Source: Trichobilharzia szidati
Lineage: Eukaryota; Platyhelminthes; Trematoda; Strigeidida; Schistosomatidae
DNA length: 64,000 bases
Assembly (NCBI GenBank): GCA_944472155.2
Contig: OX235271.1
Span: 101,321,256 to 101,385,255 of the forward strand
Reading direction: 5' to 3'
Numbering within the stretch: position 1 is the stretch's first letter; the number at the start of each line of letters is the position of its first letter. The notes under the pieces are model-generated. The model had not been told where the DNA came from. It saw only the letters and a program-made list of their open reading frames with translations, and searched no databases. Position numbers and translations under genes: made by a program. This document shows, in pieces, positions 1 through 10,856 of this stretch.

Positions 1-82
1 AAAATAAATACCACTGGTACCGAAACTTCAGAGCTTATGAAGCCCTATGTTCCACTGGGAACGTAAAGGAATAAAAAAACCT
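1..82 (+). mobile_element. SINE-G 3' end, cut by window edge
   Basis: Only the distal part of a SINE-G copy is present. It has the 'ccactggtaccgaaacttca' block followed by the terminal 'gaagccctatgttccactg' and an A-rich tail. The same two blocks close the full copies at 1.1, 7.5 and 12.4 kb. The tRNA-Gly-like head must lie upstream of the window. Confidence 0.85.
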
Positions 83-94
83 TTACTGTAGTGC

Positions 95-168
95 AAACCT
101 GTTCAGCTGATGAATACCAAGACGGACGAAGTGTGTTTTCCTGATCTCCATTGCTAGTCATCATTAAA
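95..168 (+). repeat. Smα-like hammerhead SINE remnant
   Basis: The core string ctgatga (107-113), then 'gacggacgaag' and 'cctgatctccattgctagtc', matches the order of the schistosome Smα hammerhead (core, stem II, GAA, cleavage region, 'attccactgctagtcacc' flank). Stem II no longer pairs and GAAA reads GAAG, so the ribozyme is probably dead. The tRNA-like 5' part is missing. Confidence 0.55.
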
Positions 169-169
169 C

Positions 170-1090
170 AGATAAATTTTACACCCATGTGCTCATGTTA
201 AATTTTTCTGTGTTAGTTTCATCAAGACAACATCTTGTAATCTCACAAACAATATATCAATCAGTGTATAATTTTTATCTAGTAATATGTCCTCATACCA
301 AAGGAATATCATACAAAAAAATATACATACATACATAATTTTTGTCGATAAAACACTGAACAAATTTATCTTATCGCTCAAAACATTGCTGATATCCGAC
401 AATTTGTCTACACAACATTACCGCATCTCTACCCTCATGATGATGATGACGATAATGATGAGAATAGAAAAAGAAAGGAAGAAAAATAACAAAATAAATG
501 ACTGAAAATTAGATTTTTATTAATAATGACAACCATTCTTACGTAACAAACACACCTTATATCTGATTATGTTTCTATTTTATCAGTTGCACAAGAATTG
601 TCTTATCATAATAATACTGATGATAATAATAATAATGACGATTGTAATTGTAGAGAAAAAGAAGAAGAGAAGGATAGGATTGTCTGATAATAATCATGAT
701 AATAACAAATAACACGAGAAATGATTTATTTATATTTCACTACGGACAGAGAGAGAGAAAGAGAGACATAACGGAAAACTGATTAATCACAGATCATCAA
801 TGCTTGTGATGCTGACAAAGGTATAACAAGAGAGAGAGTGATGCTGAAAAGACGAGAAAGGGAAAAATCCACTGTGTATAGTCTAGTTTTTCGTGTCAAT
901 ATGCACTGTTAAATGAGACAATTTCATGTAATGTGTTTATTATTTATTCTCTTATCATAAAATAATAAGTGGAAGAAATATGCTTACACGTTATACTATA
1001 CATTTTTCTGTGTAGAATCTTTAAAAGCATGGGAATATGAGGAAAGCTAACGGACTAATAAACGTAAGATAAATACTACTGAAAAACATC
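170..1090. other. A+T-rich DNA without recognised genes
   Basis: No convincing coding signal or repeat family was recognised. There are short simple-sequence stretches: GATGAT-type near 437-460, ATA/AAT-rich near 608-640 and GA-rich near 748-770. Confidence 0.5.
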
Positions 1091-1091
1091 C

Positions 1092-1332
1092 TACGTCGGT
1101 GCCACAACGGTAGAATGCTCGCCGAACATGCATATGGTTCGGGGTTCGGTCCCCGGCCACAGACGCACTCCTTTACCTCTCTAGGCCAGTAATAATACCT
1201 GTAAAGAGGGAAGGTTGGGCAGAAGACTAGCAATCCCATCCCGTAAAAATAAATACCACTGGTACCGAAACTTCAGAGCTCTAGCTTGAAGCCCTATGTT
1301 CCACTGGGAACGTAAAGGGACTAAAAGAAATA
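1092..1332 (+). mobile_element. SINE-G, full-length
   Basis: The head at 1094-1165 resembles tRNA-Gly: 'acggtagaatgctcgcc' (A-box side) and 'ggttcggggttcggtcccc' (B-box side), closed by 'ggccacagacgca'. The middle, 'taaagagggaaggttgggca' then 'ctagcaatcccatcccgtaa', resembles the leader of the RTE endonuclease copies at 41.5 kb. The 3' end, 'ttgaagccctatgttccact', is also the 3' end of RTE relics such as 24.44 kb. SINEs of this type are non-coding Pol III transcripts copied by a partner LINE; that the partner is RTE is inferred from the shared ends. Confidence 0.85.
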
Positions 1333-1674
1333 CCAGTGAAAAATATGATTAGTAGGAAGTAACACTCTTGAAGTAAGCTTCGAATAATCAGAATATTGAC
1401 CAGTCATTGCATTGATTCGATTCTAATTGCACAAGTAGCCAAAAAAGAGAATAGTTCAGGAAATCTGAATCTAGACGGCTGTTAAGAATTAGTTTGTACG
1501 TATGCGAAGATTACGATAGCATAAGGTGTAAGCAATTTATAATGCAAATAGAAGCATTTGAGTAGTTGGGACGATATGTTAGTCCAGAGGAAATCTGAAT
1601 TGTATACACAGCTTTTGATCTTCGACTGAAGTGAAAGTTATATCTATCTTTGTTCAGATAAGTTTGGTATAATT

Positions 1675-1736
1675 GCATGAAGGATTTCATCATGAGCTGA
1701 TATCAGCTAGAGAACTCATGATGAAATCCTCCATGC
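1675..1736. repeat. Hairpin made from SINE-T ends
   Basis: Two 22-base arms (1675-1696 and 1715-1736) are reverse complements with one mismatch, enclosing 'ctgatatcag'. The arm sequence 'ggatttcatcatgag' is the 3' border of SINE-T copies (compare 14.66 and 59.05 kb). The whole body of the element is missing, so this is a fold-back of the terminal part only. Confidence 0.7.
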
Positions 1737-1885
1737 AATCAAACAAAATCCCTACAAAACCAATACTTGAAAGTTTGGTATACTCAAGTCATTTGGCAAC
1801 ATATTTCATTACTTTAAAGTATCATACGATACTATCAAGTACGAAAATACAAAATGAAATATTTTCAAATATTGATTTGCAGGGA

Positions 1886-2245
1886 CATGACTGATAAAGA
1901 GTCTGATCACCGGCTGACATCAGTTAGAGAACCATTGGAAAACCAAGGAGTACTGGACTGCTATTTCGTCTTAGTCTAGGACTCTTCATCAGTATGCACC
2001 CACCAAAACCATTTGGTTACAAGGCAAGCCCGTAGACCACTCAGTCACTGGGATGAAATTCATTAGCCCATGGATTTCAACCTCTACCAATCCGTGATAT
2101 ATAATTCAACCACCAGCCAATGTCATCGACGAGTAACTGTTTTCTTATCTGACTTGTTGAACCCTAAAGGTTCAGGACTTCTCACTAAAACTCCAGGTAA
2201 CCTCCGGTATACACTCAGTCACTAGCGAGCATTAGAATAACGATC
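1886..2245 (-). mobile_element. SINE-T, degenerate
   Basis: Read on the minus strand, this has the 5' domain ('cgctagtgactg', 'cattggctggtgg'), then a tRNA-Thr-like head with 'ggcttgccttgtaacc'-type sequence, a decayed hammerhead and the tail 'aaccattgg'/'ctgatgtcagcc'. The minus-strand core reads ATGAAGA instead of CTGANGA, so the first conserved C is lost and self-cleavage is unlikely. Confidence 0.75.
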
Positions 2246-2411
2246 AAATGTTGGTTTGCAAGGATTTGATTGGTTAAAGGTTAGGCTATCTGAAATAGTC
2301 ATGAATTGTCTATCAAATAATAACCTGTTCCTCTTCTCCTTATTCAGTATAATTACGATTGACAGGAGAAGACGACTAGTGTACTGATAAACGAAGAGTT
2401 AAGTTTTACCT

Positions 2412-2600
2412 ATTCACGTGATAGCTGGGCGTTAATTGTGTCGCTTTCACGAAAATAATGACTTGATTAGCATTTGGGTCTCTCATTTGATCTGGCAGAG
2501 CATTAGGCTTGTAATGAAGAGACAGCTAGTTCCAATTCAGCCACGACTGAAACTTCCATTTCACTTTCACTCCTTATCCATTATGCAAGTCAAATATGCG
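2412..2600 (+). repeat. SINE-D, tRNA-like
   Basis: Begins 'cacgtgatagctggg'; copies at 42.28, 34.73 and (minus) 43.03 kb share the tGATAGCTGG string. Further in is a tRNA-like stretch ('agcattaggcttgtaatgaa' then 'agttccaattc'). Copies are divergent, so limits and family unity are uncertain. Confidence 0.4.
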
Positions 2601-3105
2601 TAAATTCACCAGTAGTCAGCTATGAAATGAAAATTAATGGTGTTTCGAAAAAGTGGAAATTCTGATTCGTGATTATGAAAACGATAAATGATTTCTGAAG
2701 ATACTGTCAAAATGACTAGTAATCAGATTTCATTATTTGAATAAAAAATTAATCTTTTTACCTGGAACTCTAACGTCCTAACTTTCTGTGAAACGTCCTT
2801 CATTAACTCTTAATATTTAATACCATCATGGTGAAAACTAAATGAATAGCTTTCAACAGAATCATCGGATTGAGAGATATGCAATTTTCAAATAGCAACC
2901 GATTTGCATAAACCAGTGTTCATAAGGGGCTAGAACGCAGACAAATTCCTTGAAGTTCCAGTATGTAGTATATAAAGTCTTACAAATCCGAAGGAAGGAG
3001 AACACTAGCCGGCAACATAAGTCAACAGTAGTTGGAAAATATGAACCGAGTAGTAAGCACAAGATGATGTCTGAATTGTTACGTTCTTTATTTTTATTTA
3101 TTATT

Positions 3106-3342
3106 TTTATTCCTTTGTGTTCCAAGTGGAAGATAAGACTTCAGTCTTAATGTCTAAAGTTCCAGTAGCAATGTTGTTTATTTTCACGGGATGGGATTGC
3201 TAGTCTCATGCCCAATCTCCCCTCTTTACCGAGCTTACTACCTGGCTACGCGAGTTTAGGAGTGTGTTGGCCGGAGATCGAACCTCGGACCACATGTGTG
3301 GTTAGCGAGCATTCTAATGCTGTACCACCGATGCACGTTTTT
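3106..3342 (-). mobile_element. SINE-G
   Basis: Reverse-complement copy: tail 'tgtgttccaagtgga' near 3116, leader block 'cgggatgggattgctag' near 3188, head ending 'gtaccaccgatgcac'. The B-box region is readable as 'gagatcgaacctcgga'. All three blocks of the family are in the expected order. Confidence 0.85.
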
Positions 3343-3384
3343 GAGTCGCATTCACCACTATTTTGATCAAATTTTAACTAAAAC

Positions 3385-3668
3385 TTGATATCAGATGAAT
3401 TCCGACAAACCATTGAAAACCTGAGAGTACTAGACAGCTGTTTCATCCTAGTTTGGGAATCATCAGCAGTATGCACCCAGTGGGGTTCGAACCCAGGACC
3501 TTCCAGTTACAAGGCAAACTCGTATACCATTCTGCCACTGGGACCCAATTCAATGACCAGTCCATGAATTCTAACTTCTACCAATTCGTGATTATGCGCG
3601 ACCACCAACCAATGTCATCGGTGGGACATCCATCCTCACACTTGACTGGATGCACCCCACTGGTCACG
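3385..3668 (-). mobile_element. SINE-T, minus arm of inverted pair
   Basis: A nearly complete copy on the minus strand. The tRNA-Thr-like head is readable ('cttgtaactggaaggtcctg', 'gggttcgaaccccactg'), then the hammerhead (3423-3475), then 'aggttttcaatggtttg'. It joins at about 3668 to a plus-strand piece of the same family, giving a fold-back pair bounded on both sides by 'gatatcag'-type sequence. Confidence 0.85.
3423..3475 (-). ncRNA. Hammerhead ribozyme motif in SINE-T
   Basis: The minus strand reads CTGATGA, a stem-loop TTCC-CAAACTA-GGAT, GAAA, the very short stem III CAGCTG, then TC at the expected cleavage site and a stem I partner (ATACTG with TAGTAC, one G·U). All conserved core bases are present. 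The base pair next to the core in stem II is a U·U mismatch, which would weaken it. Hammerheads cut their own RNA backbone; the two-base-pair stem III is like that of Smα ribozymes. Confidence 0.6.
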
Positions 3669-3835
3669 AGCTTGTCTTGTAACCGGAGCGGTTCGAACAC
3701 CCGTGGTGGTTGCCTACTGAAGATGATTCCCAAACTAGGACGGAAGAAACAACTTTCCAGTATTCCCTGGTTTTCAATGGTTCTCTAACTGATATCAGTC
3801 CGTGATCAACTCGTAAAAACAAAGCTAATCCTTAC
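3669..3835 (+). mobile_element. SINE-T, plus arm of inverted pair
   Basis: Starts within the tRNA-like head ('cttgtcttgtaaccgga', 'ggttcgaacaccc'), passes a damaged hammerhead ('ctgaagatgattcccaaac', 'gaagaaacaac') and ends in the family tail 'ggttctctaactgatatcag'. It lacks the 5' domain, and its tail is the reverse complement of the start of the minus arm at 3385. Confidence 0.8.
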
Positions 3836-4254
3836 AAGCCAGCTATAGAAAACAGATGGTGATAAATGTAACAGTACTGATGGTTCAAAAGTATCAAGTT
3901 AGTCACTCCACTTTTGTCTAACTTTTGTATTATTTTCAGTGTGGAAAGTCTCTAGGTCAGTTAAAGTCTGCCGGGTTTCTTAATTCTAGTAGGCATGTTA
4001 CCATACTAAACGTTTCATTTTATAGCTGAAAGTGTAAACAGATCTCGGTAACAATATTGTATTTCAAATTATTTCGACCTTAAACTCTGAATACCGCAAA
4101 CACCTGCATTATTCTTAGACAAAATGTATTAATTATGAACTTCTATGTGATTGACAAACGAAGTTTCTGGATGAAACGGTTCTCTACATTAGAAATAAGA
4201 CAATTTTTTGGATGTAAATACATGAAAATCCACGTCCCTACTGCTGAGAATCCC

Positions 4255-4500
4255 AAAATAGAACAAAAAAGCTTCCCAGTGCCACTTGATCTTCAGTGCC
4301 TTTCTAATTCATTCCAGTTCGTAAAATCTACCTTGAAATCAGCGAAATTTTCACAAATCCAACATCAGGGATAAAATGTAGGACCTTGAGGTTATGAGAC
4401 AAGCTAGTTAACCATTAGGTCGCTGAACTGTAAGTGAATGATCTGTGCACTTCACAGTTGTCTGTTATGACATTTATCACTGTTAAAAATTGCCTCATAA
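4255..4500 (-). repeat. SINE-D-like tRNA-related repeat
   Basis: On the minus strand, 'cagcgacctaatggttaact' followed by 'gtctcataacctcaaggtcc' resembles a tRNA A-box and anticodon arm, followed by 'ttttatccctg'. The sequence is strongly diverged. A 79-codon open frame crosses it on the plus strand but has no recognisable protein content. Confidence 0.35.
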
Positions 4501-6850
4501 GTGTGAATATCCCTGAGATTCAATAGAAACGAAAGTGTTCTCCAACCAACCAGTGTTAAATACCTTCCCTAACCAGATACTAACAGAAAAAACCAATTCA
4601 TAAAATATGCTTATTATCATTTATTTTTTTTTGTATAGTGTCTGTTGAATAACAAATGAATGCTTCATTAACTGTCAATCATAAAACAGTCTTATTTCCT
4701 ACTGTTGATTACCTAACAATAGGCGAAGTCTACATCATGCTTCAAATGCCAGTCTCCTGTCGATGTAGGAATGAAAGGTAATCATATATTCATATATATA
4801 TTTAGGGGGTGAAGAAAGAAGAATAAACTGCAGTGGTAGACGAGAAGTCAATAACAATAATAATAATGATAATAACGTGTACAGTTGGATAAGAAATAAG
4901 CAAAATGTCAAATATGCCAATCAAATCATTAGGTGATTTTTGAAAGAATAGAAGAAGAAGAAAGAGAGATGATGATGATGATGAAACTTCCGCTGATTCT
5001 TCTACATAATCAGCCAATCAGTCAACCAGTCACTCAGTCAGTCAATCAATCAATCAGTCAGTCAGTCAGTGAGTTAGGTCAATTATGGGTTTACTTACTT
5101 AATACTTAAGTGTCTTTACTTTACTAAATCTTATTATTATTATTACCATTTCAATGCGTTAATCATCCATGATTTAATTACAACAACAAAAAATTACTTC
5201 TCATTATCTATTAAAAAAAGGAGGAAAGAGAAACTATGTAATGGAAATGAATACAAGAAATAGATGATAGTAGTTGAGTGAAAGTAGTGTGGTATAATAT
5301 TTAAACAGGAGAATGTATAAGACTTAACTCATAATCAAATCTAAGAATTATTCAGTAGTGTCTATTTCATTAGCATTAACTTTTGTAAATGCTTATCAGA
5401 GAATGAATCTACGGCTCCAATGACTTTGTAGTCTTTTAGAAAATGAATGACGTTCAAAATGAAATTATAAGTTTTTCATGAATAAATTCAAGTTGGTAAC
5501 ATTGATTACTAATGTACATGATTATGATCAAATTTTTAGCTTTAACTTCAACGATGATTTTGTCATTGCATTCGAATCCGTAAATAGGGACTATTCAGAA
5601 TAAAATGATTGAGATCGCCTACCATCACCTTGCAAATAAAGTTGTTTGTCTGTTTGAAGAGTTGTTTATCAATACTGAGAAATAAGTCTCACATATAATA
5701 TAAGGCTGACTTCAATACAACTTCAAAATGAACTTGGTGTTTAGGAAGACAACAGTTATCAATGTTGTTGAACGTTGAATAGTTTGTTTGTTCGAAGTGG
5801 TCTCCATTTGGCGGGAGACAATAAGGCTGTCATGGCTTAATTGTGTACTGGTTGGCAGAAGATTGGAGAAATAGGATCAGAAGTATTGTTCTACATTATA
5901 TTAACATCTATTTACAGACTTTAGCACTGATTAACCACTGTAAACCTGTTTCGTTATCGCTTGAAGAATAAATAATCGTGTTGCCCAACCGTTTTCTGTT
6001 GTTCCGCGTCGGTTACAGTGCATAGTGTTCTACGTATTTGGCTTAATCTTCTGAAACCAGCGATAGGTCCAGGATCTCAAGATCTGCATATTTGACAACA
6101 GTAATTTCGTAGCTGAACAAATCCTGTTCAGAGAAGACAACAGAATCTGTGCCAAACAAAGTGATCACTGAAATAACTATGAGTCATTAAGTCTCTTCTC
6201 AACAATACATTTAACAGTTCATATTTTACTCCAAAGCACATAAATTGGGGGAATTCAGACAACCATATCTTATGATATTTCGGAGCAAATGCCTTCAGAT
6301 GTGCAAAATAATTGTGTCAAAATATTTAGCACCATTTTTAAAAACTCCTTTTTTTACTTGATTTTCCTTTGCTGTTTAGTTGAATCATCTCTTACTGTCA
6401 TTAAAGACTTCTCAGAACAAGCTGCAGCTACTGAAATATTTTTTGTCGACCATCGCCGACAGTTTAGGAGAAAACGACCTAAGTAGTATTAAAACTCATA
6501 GACAAAACTGCTGTTAGTGACCGAATAGAAGAACTTCAGAGCTAGAAATAGCAGTATGAAATGGACGGGTTACAGGGGAATTAGGAGTGCCTGTTTTTTT
6601 TCAAAAATCTAATTGGTTGTTCAACCAGCGTCAAACTTTTCTTGAGCCACGTAAGCATATATATATTGTTGAAAACGCATTTTCCATGAGGCGGAAAAAT
6701 AATCTTTTTTCTGTTGGCTTAAGAAAGTAAATTGGTCTTGTCACTTCTTCCTTTAGGTTTTGACAAATCGCCAAGTACTTACCATAGTTTACTTCACTCA
6801 TGGAACACATTTCGTGCATTCTCTAAACTACAGAATTCCATTATTTCATT
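4500..6850. other. A+T-rich DNA; microsatellites at 4958-5075
   Basis: No gene was recognised. 4968-4984 is a GATG run and 5010-5072 is a CAGT/CAAT tetranucleotide run. 5797-6017 has an LTR-like look (gcgggagacaataagg ... aagaataaataat ... gcgtcggttaca), but no second copy or target duplication was found. A 65-codon plus-strand frame at 6289-6486 resembles nothing I know. Confidence 0.4.
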
Positions 6851-6852
6851 CA

Positions 6853-7200
6853 ATTTAGATTTTTCCGTCGACCAAAGTGGTCCGTCTCAGGCTCACATGT
6901 CGGCTTTTTGTGCAGATGCTTCGACGATGTCTGGTCGTGTAACTTGAAGTCAATTGGTGGATGGTGACTGGCATTAAATAATTAATTAGACCCGTCACAA
7001 AAGAGGTGGCTCTCGTGGCTCAAATTGTCCAGTGGATAACGTTTTGGCGTTTGAAACTATGAGCACTGGGTTCGGGCCACAGTGGTTACACGAACACTGA
7101 CTTGGGAATGCAGGTACATCCAGATGACGAGTCCCAAATAGGACGAAATGCGCATCCTGGATTCCAGCATGAACCAGTTGACTTCAAGTTATAGAAATTC
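6853..7200 (+). mobile_element. Smα-like SINE, tail inverted relative to head
   Basis: 6853-6965 carries the Smα distal tail on the minus strand ('gacatgtcggctttttgtg', 'gatgcttcgacgatgtctgg', as at 11.8 kb). 7005-7200 carries the head on the plus strand: a tRNA-like box ('ctcgtggctcaaattgtcca'), 'gcactgggttcgggcc', then the hammerhead region. 'aacttgaagtcaattgg' (6941) and 'ccagttgacttcaagtt' (7176) form a short inverted repeat around the unit. Confidence 0.75.
7108..7172 (+). ncRNA. Hammerhead remnant (Smα type)
   Basis: 'gtacatccag' is followed by ATGACGA, the intact stem II 'gtcccaaataggac', GAAA, 'tgcgca' and TC, then 'ctggattcc'. Everything matches the schistosome Smα hammerhead except that the first core base C is A, which should abolish cleavage. 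Confidence 0.8.
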
Positions 7201-7477
7201 CAAGTTGAACAATGATATCTTGAGTAGGTGGATAAACATGTTGACCGATAGGCTGCTCACACGATATCAGGTTAATTGAAAGATTAAAAGACTGTTACAG
7301 TTGTTAAAGTGAAGTGCATCAGTAGTGCAATCAGATAGACTTGAACTGATGCATCTAAACACTATCAGCTGACTTTTATTACCATGTTCTATTCTGGTGA
7401 ATGAAATCTGAACGGTTGTATATACTGGTTAGTATTTAGCGTCCAACCACTCTTATTTTTTTGTATTAAGGATTTGC

Positions 7478-7708
7478 GTGCGTCGGTGATTCAGTGGTAG
7501 AATGGTTGCCAGACACGCATGTGGTCTGAGATTCGATTACCAGCTTACGCACTGCTAAACCTTACGTAGTCGATAGCAAACCCGGTAAGGGGGTAAAGTT
7601 GGGTGTTAGGCTAGCAACCTCATCGAGTAAACATCACTGCTACTGAAAATTCAAAGCCTGAGCTTGAAGCCCTATATTCCACTCTCGGTACGCAAAAGAA
7701 TGGAAAAA
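7478..7708 (+). mobile_element. SINE-G
   Basis: The head 'gcgtcggtgattcagtggta' (7482) is very close to tRNA-Gly. The B-box side reads 'gagattcgattaccagc', followed by 'gtaagggggtaaagttgg', the block 'cactgctactgaaaattca', and the tail 'ttgaagccctatattccact'. Complete and in order. Confidence 0.88.
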
Positions 7709-7811
7709 CATTGCTGATCTGCATTGTGTCAAGACGATTGAGAACTACTCTGAGAATATCATAAACATTTCAGTGAATAACAACTAATACCCGTGTCACT
7801 GTAGGTAGCTG

Positions 7812-7962
7812 TCATGACTCAATAGCCTAGTGGATAACGTCTTCACTACTGTAGCAACAATATCACTTGCTGGGAAACAATTAACTTTGGATGACGAGTC
7901 CTGAGTAGGACGAAACTCGCATTCTGAATTCCACTACTAGTCACCATCAAGTAAATATCATC
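7812..7962 (+). mobile_element. Smα-like SINE with dead hammerhead
   Basis: 'gactcaatagcctagtggat' is the tRNA-like start. The hammerhead region reads 'ggatgacgagtcctgagtag', then 'gacgaaactcgcattctgaa' and 'ttccactactagtcacc'. Stem II and GAAA survive, but the core start CTGANGA is ATGACGA. Confidence 0.75.
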
Positions 7963-8613
7963 AGACTGAAGTCTAATCAGTTGTAATTCTCATATGTTGT
8001 ATTTTTTTCAATTGCCAGATTATAAAGCACCCATTATTTTCCCAAGTTTATAAATATACTGGATTAAAACTTATTATAAAAATCTTTCAGTCTGAAGTGA
8101 TTTTTTTCCTCTTCATTGATTCCCCCTACACTCTTCACTTTTCCTAAACTATTCTATACCGTTTCACCTTTTAAATGTATACCATGATAAGCATTGTTGT
8201 TAACCGACTTGTAATTGAATGAAGCGATCCTGTTTGATGAGAAAAATACAAACAGAAGGCCAAAGAAAGAGAAATACGAAGTAATACGAAGTCTCATTTG
8301 TCATTACAATTCTGTCTATTCTTCTGATTGTGTGTGAAACTACAAATTGCTTATACTGACGAGAGAGGAAAAATAAGGATGAAGAAGCATAATGGCAATC
8401 CAATAGTTTTTACAACACGCTGTTTTGATTTCGTGTATAATTCCCTGTTGTGTTTTTGCCTGAGATACTTGTGTTTTTAAAGCAATAATTATATTATCTT
8501 GAATGTTCAAAGCTTTGGAAGGTAATCAAAACAATTATATGGTTGATTTTGCAGCCTAGAAATTAGCTACTGTAGTCATTAGGAAACTAGTAGAATCTTA
8601 TTAATCATTGTAC

Positions 8614-8925
8614 TGTAACAACAGAAGACAAGGGCCAGGCAACAGATCGTTTATTACGAAAAATCAACACGTATTTATAGATTTTTATGTACATTATTGT
8701 AGGTCAATGTTAGTAGAAAATACAGTCTGTTGATTGGTTGTTTCTCACACAAAGTTAACCTTGCATCTCTGGTGGCTGTGTCAGTTCATCTATATGTTAA
8801 CTGTAACCGCCTGTCCACCAATTTGGCCAGCAACCATCTCTCACCACAACATGACTAATATTTGATACATAAACATTGACCTCAATTACTGTCCACCACT
8901 TGGCTAGTAGACCGCTCTCACCACA
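8614..8925 (-). repeat. 3' LTR
   Basis: 312 bp. It lacks about 27 bp present in the other LTR (around 9552-9582, 'ttgacctttgacctcaatta'), where the sequence jumps from 'cgcctgtccacc' to 'aatttggccagc'. Otherwise nearly identical to the 5' LTR, suggesting a fairly young insertion. Confidence 0.85.
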
Positions 8926-9347
8926 CTCGTCCCCCCGTCAAATAGTTTGGACTGAAGTCGGCTCGGTCTTCTCGGTTCTTGGGGCTTCGCTCTGTTGTCT
9001 TGCTGTCTGGAATCTCGGCGCTTGCGGATGTCCACTTGTTTAACGGTGTTTACCATTGCGATTGTGTCTGCGTAACCCCATCTCAACGTGACCATATATG
9101 GTCCTTCCCACTTTGGAAACTGTTTGCCTGACCCTGTCGCACATTCGTAGGTATTTCGCCTCACACTTCCATATGCTGCTTTCTCCCGACCTCCCAGCAG
9201 CGTCCCAAGTAGCAGCCTCATCGCTGACAGATCTTGAACGCTACTCAACTGCGAAGAAGCCTCGAAGTCCTGCGCGAAGATCCATATGTCTCCATCAAAA
9301 ACTGCAGGGCATAGGCTTTCCATTTGTCGGTAGGCAGCGACACCAAA
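8926..9347 (-). pseudogene. Gag start fused to integrase end
   Basis: One frame stays open across the internal region on the minus strand. Its first part (MESLCPAVFDGDIW, then QDFEASSQLSSVQDL) sits directly after the 5' LTR, where gag begins. Its second part contains FPKWEGPYMV, like the GPY/F module at the C-terminus of Ty3/Gypsy integrases, and it ends next to the polypurine tract. Protease, reverse transcriptase, RNase H and the integrase core are absent. The gag assignment rests mainly on position; the GPY/F match is the stronger clue. The deletion left the frame intact by chance or selection. Confidence 0.65.
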
Positions 9348-9688
9348 TGTAACAACAGAAGACAAGGGCCAGGCAACAGATCGTTTATTACGAAAAATCA
9401 ACACGTATTTATAGATTTTTATGTACATTATTGTAGGTCAATGTTAGTAGAAAATACAGTCTGTTGATTGGTTGTTTCTCACACAAAGTTAACCTTGCAT
9501 CTCTGGTGGCTGTGTCAGTTCATCTATATGTTAACTGTAACCGCCTGTCCACCTTGACCTTTGACCTCAATTACTGTCAACCAATTTGGCCAGCAACCAT
9601 CTCTCACCACAACATGACTAATATTTGATACATAAACATTGACCTCAATTACTGTCCACCACTTGGCTAGTAGACCGCTCTCACCACA
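9348..9688 (-). repeat. 5' LTR
   Basis: 341 bp, TG...CA on the minus strand. The inner border on the minus strand continues TTTGGTGTCGCTGCC, which may include a primer-binding site starting TGG, but I could not match it to a tRNA with confidence. Related solo LTRs are at 57.76 and 59.95 kb. Confidence 0.85.
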
Positions 9689-9692
9689 GTAC

Positions 9693-10202
9693 TACAACAT
9701 TAACGTCGGTATATTCATACAAGTTAAATTTCAAAAACAATAAAACGACAATAAACGACAACGTGTATGTACACATATATAATACAAAGAATAGAGAGTA
9801 GAAAGGGATATTCTGACACCTATAAGCCCATATAACATACCGAATGATAAATTTAAAGAATTCACATATATATTCTCATGTAATTTGTTTTCATGGATGA
9901 ATGACTGGAGAAATTGTGCTTTTCTCCCGTTTTTCTAATCTTAATTATTTTGTATTTTGTGCAAAATAAAAGGGTTTTGGTGGCAGTATAAAAAATGTCA
10001 CAAAGAATAGTACATATATTCTTACTAGTGTCCCCCTTTCATTGGGTTAATGATGAAGTAGCTCGTAGCATAGAAATTATTTAAGTAAGGAAGGAGATTT
10101 GTAGACAGTTAAAGATTTGCATAGCATTATTTGACGCTCTCCCAGTTCCGATATTCGACGGTGGATATTTCATCACCAGACTCAGAGAACTAATTTCATT
10201 AG
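9693..10202. other. A+T-rich DNA without recognised features
   Basis: No open frame, tRNA-like sequence or known repeat was recognised between the LTR element and the RTE relic. Confidence 0.5.
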
Positions 10203-10645
10203 GATTATTATTATTGTTTCCTTTAATTCCTAGAGGAACATAGGGCTTCAGCCACACGTCTCCATTGCGTTCGGTTCTCTGCCAACTTTTTCACCTGGCT
10301 CCACCTCTGCCCATATGCTTTCATCTCCTCTTCACATGACCTCCTCCATGTCACCCTTGCATTGACGACCAACTCGCCGCTTCCCACTAAAGTTCCACTC
10401 GATCGATGGCCTGGCGTATGATGTCACTTGATAGTTTTCTCAGAGTATAGCCAATCCACTTCCATTTCTTCCTGCATATTTGTTGCACAATTGGTTCCAG
10501 CTGGGTTGGTTCGCTCATTGCCAGAGATCCCTGTTGCTGATCTTTCCTGGTCGGCCATCTGATCTTGAGTATCGAGCGAAGACAGCTGTGAATGAAAGTC
10601 TGTAGTTTGTTCGAACTTATTAAGAACTTATACGTATTTTCGAGT
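10203..10645 (-). pseudogene. RTE non-LTR retrotransposon, 3' fragment
   Basis: The minus strand encodes the C-terminal domain typical of RTE elements: FIHSCLRSILKIRWP, then QQICRKKWKWIGYTLRK, then IIRQAIDRVEL, followed in other frames by the arginine-rich end and the 3' UTR 'gaagccctatgttcc' with an (ATA)n tail at about 10205. The enzymatic RT core is missing, a normal 5' truncation from target-primed reverse transcription. Frameshifts are present. Confidence 0.85.
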
Positions 10646-10856
10646 TGCATGAATATTCAAGTATCCATCTTCTTCTTCTTCATGGTGAATTCTAAATGAG
10701 GGAAGAGATTTTTGTTTTGTAACCTTTTGACCTTGCATTTTATTGAGTCACGTAAGAGTAATTATTCTTTGTCGTGTGTTGTTTCACTTCCTCCCAACCC
10801 CTTCCCATTTACAATTAGGCAGGAAGAAAATAAAAGACACCTATTTTTCCACGCCA

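Larger units (their letters stand above)
8614..9688 (-). mobile_element. Internally deleted Ty3/Gypsy-type LTR retrotransposon
   Basis: Two direct repeats (8614-8925 and 9348-9688) flank about 420 bp, and GTAC is duplicated at 8610-8613 and 9689-9692. On the minus strand the LTR begins TGTGGTGAGAG and ends GTTGTTACA, the TG...CA pattern of LTRs. The purine tract 'gacggggggacgag' abuts the 3' LTR (8926-8939), as a polypurine tract should. The element kept both LTRs and the two ends of its coding region but lost almost all of gag-pol, so it is non-autonomous. Confidence 0.88.

Noticed and set aside
4135..4374. 79-codon plus-strand frame
   Set aside because: It overlaps a tRNA-related repeat and has no recognisable protein motif.
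5797..6017. Possible solo LTR (gcgggagacaataagg to gcgtcggttaca)
   Set aside because: There is no second copy in the window, no target duplication and no clear TG start.
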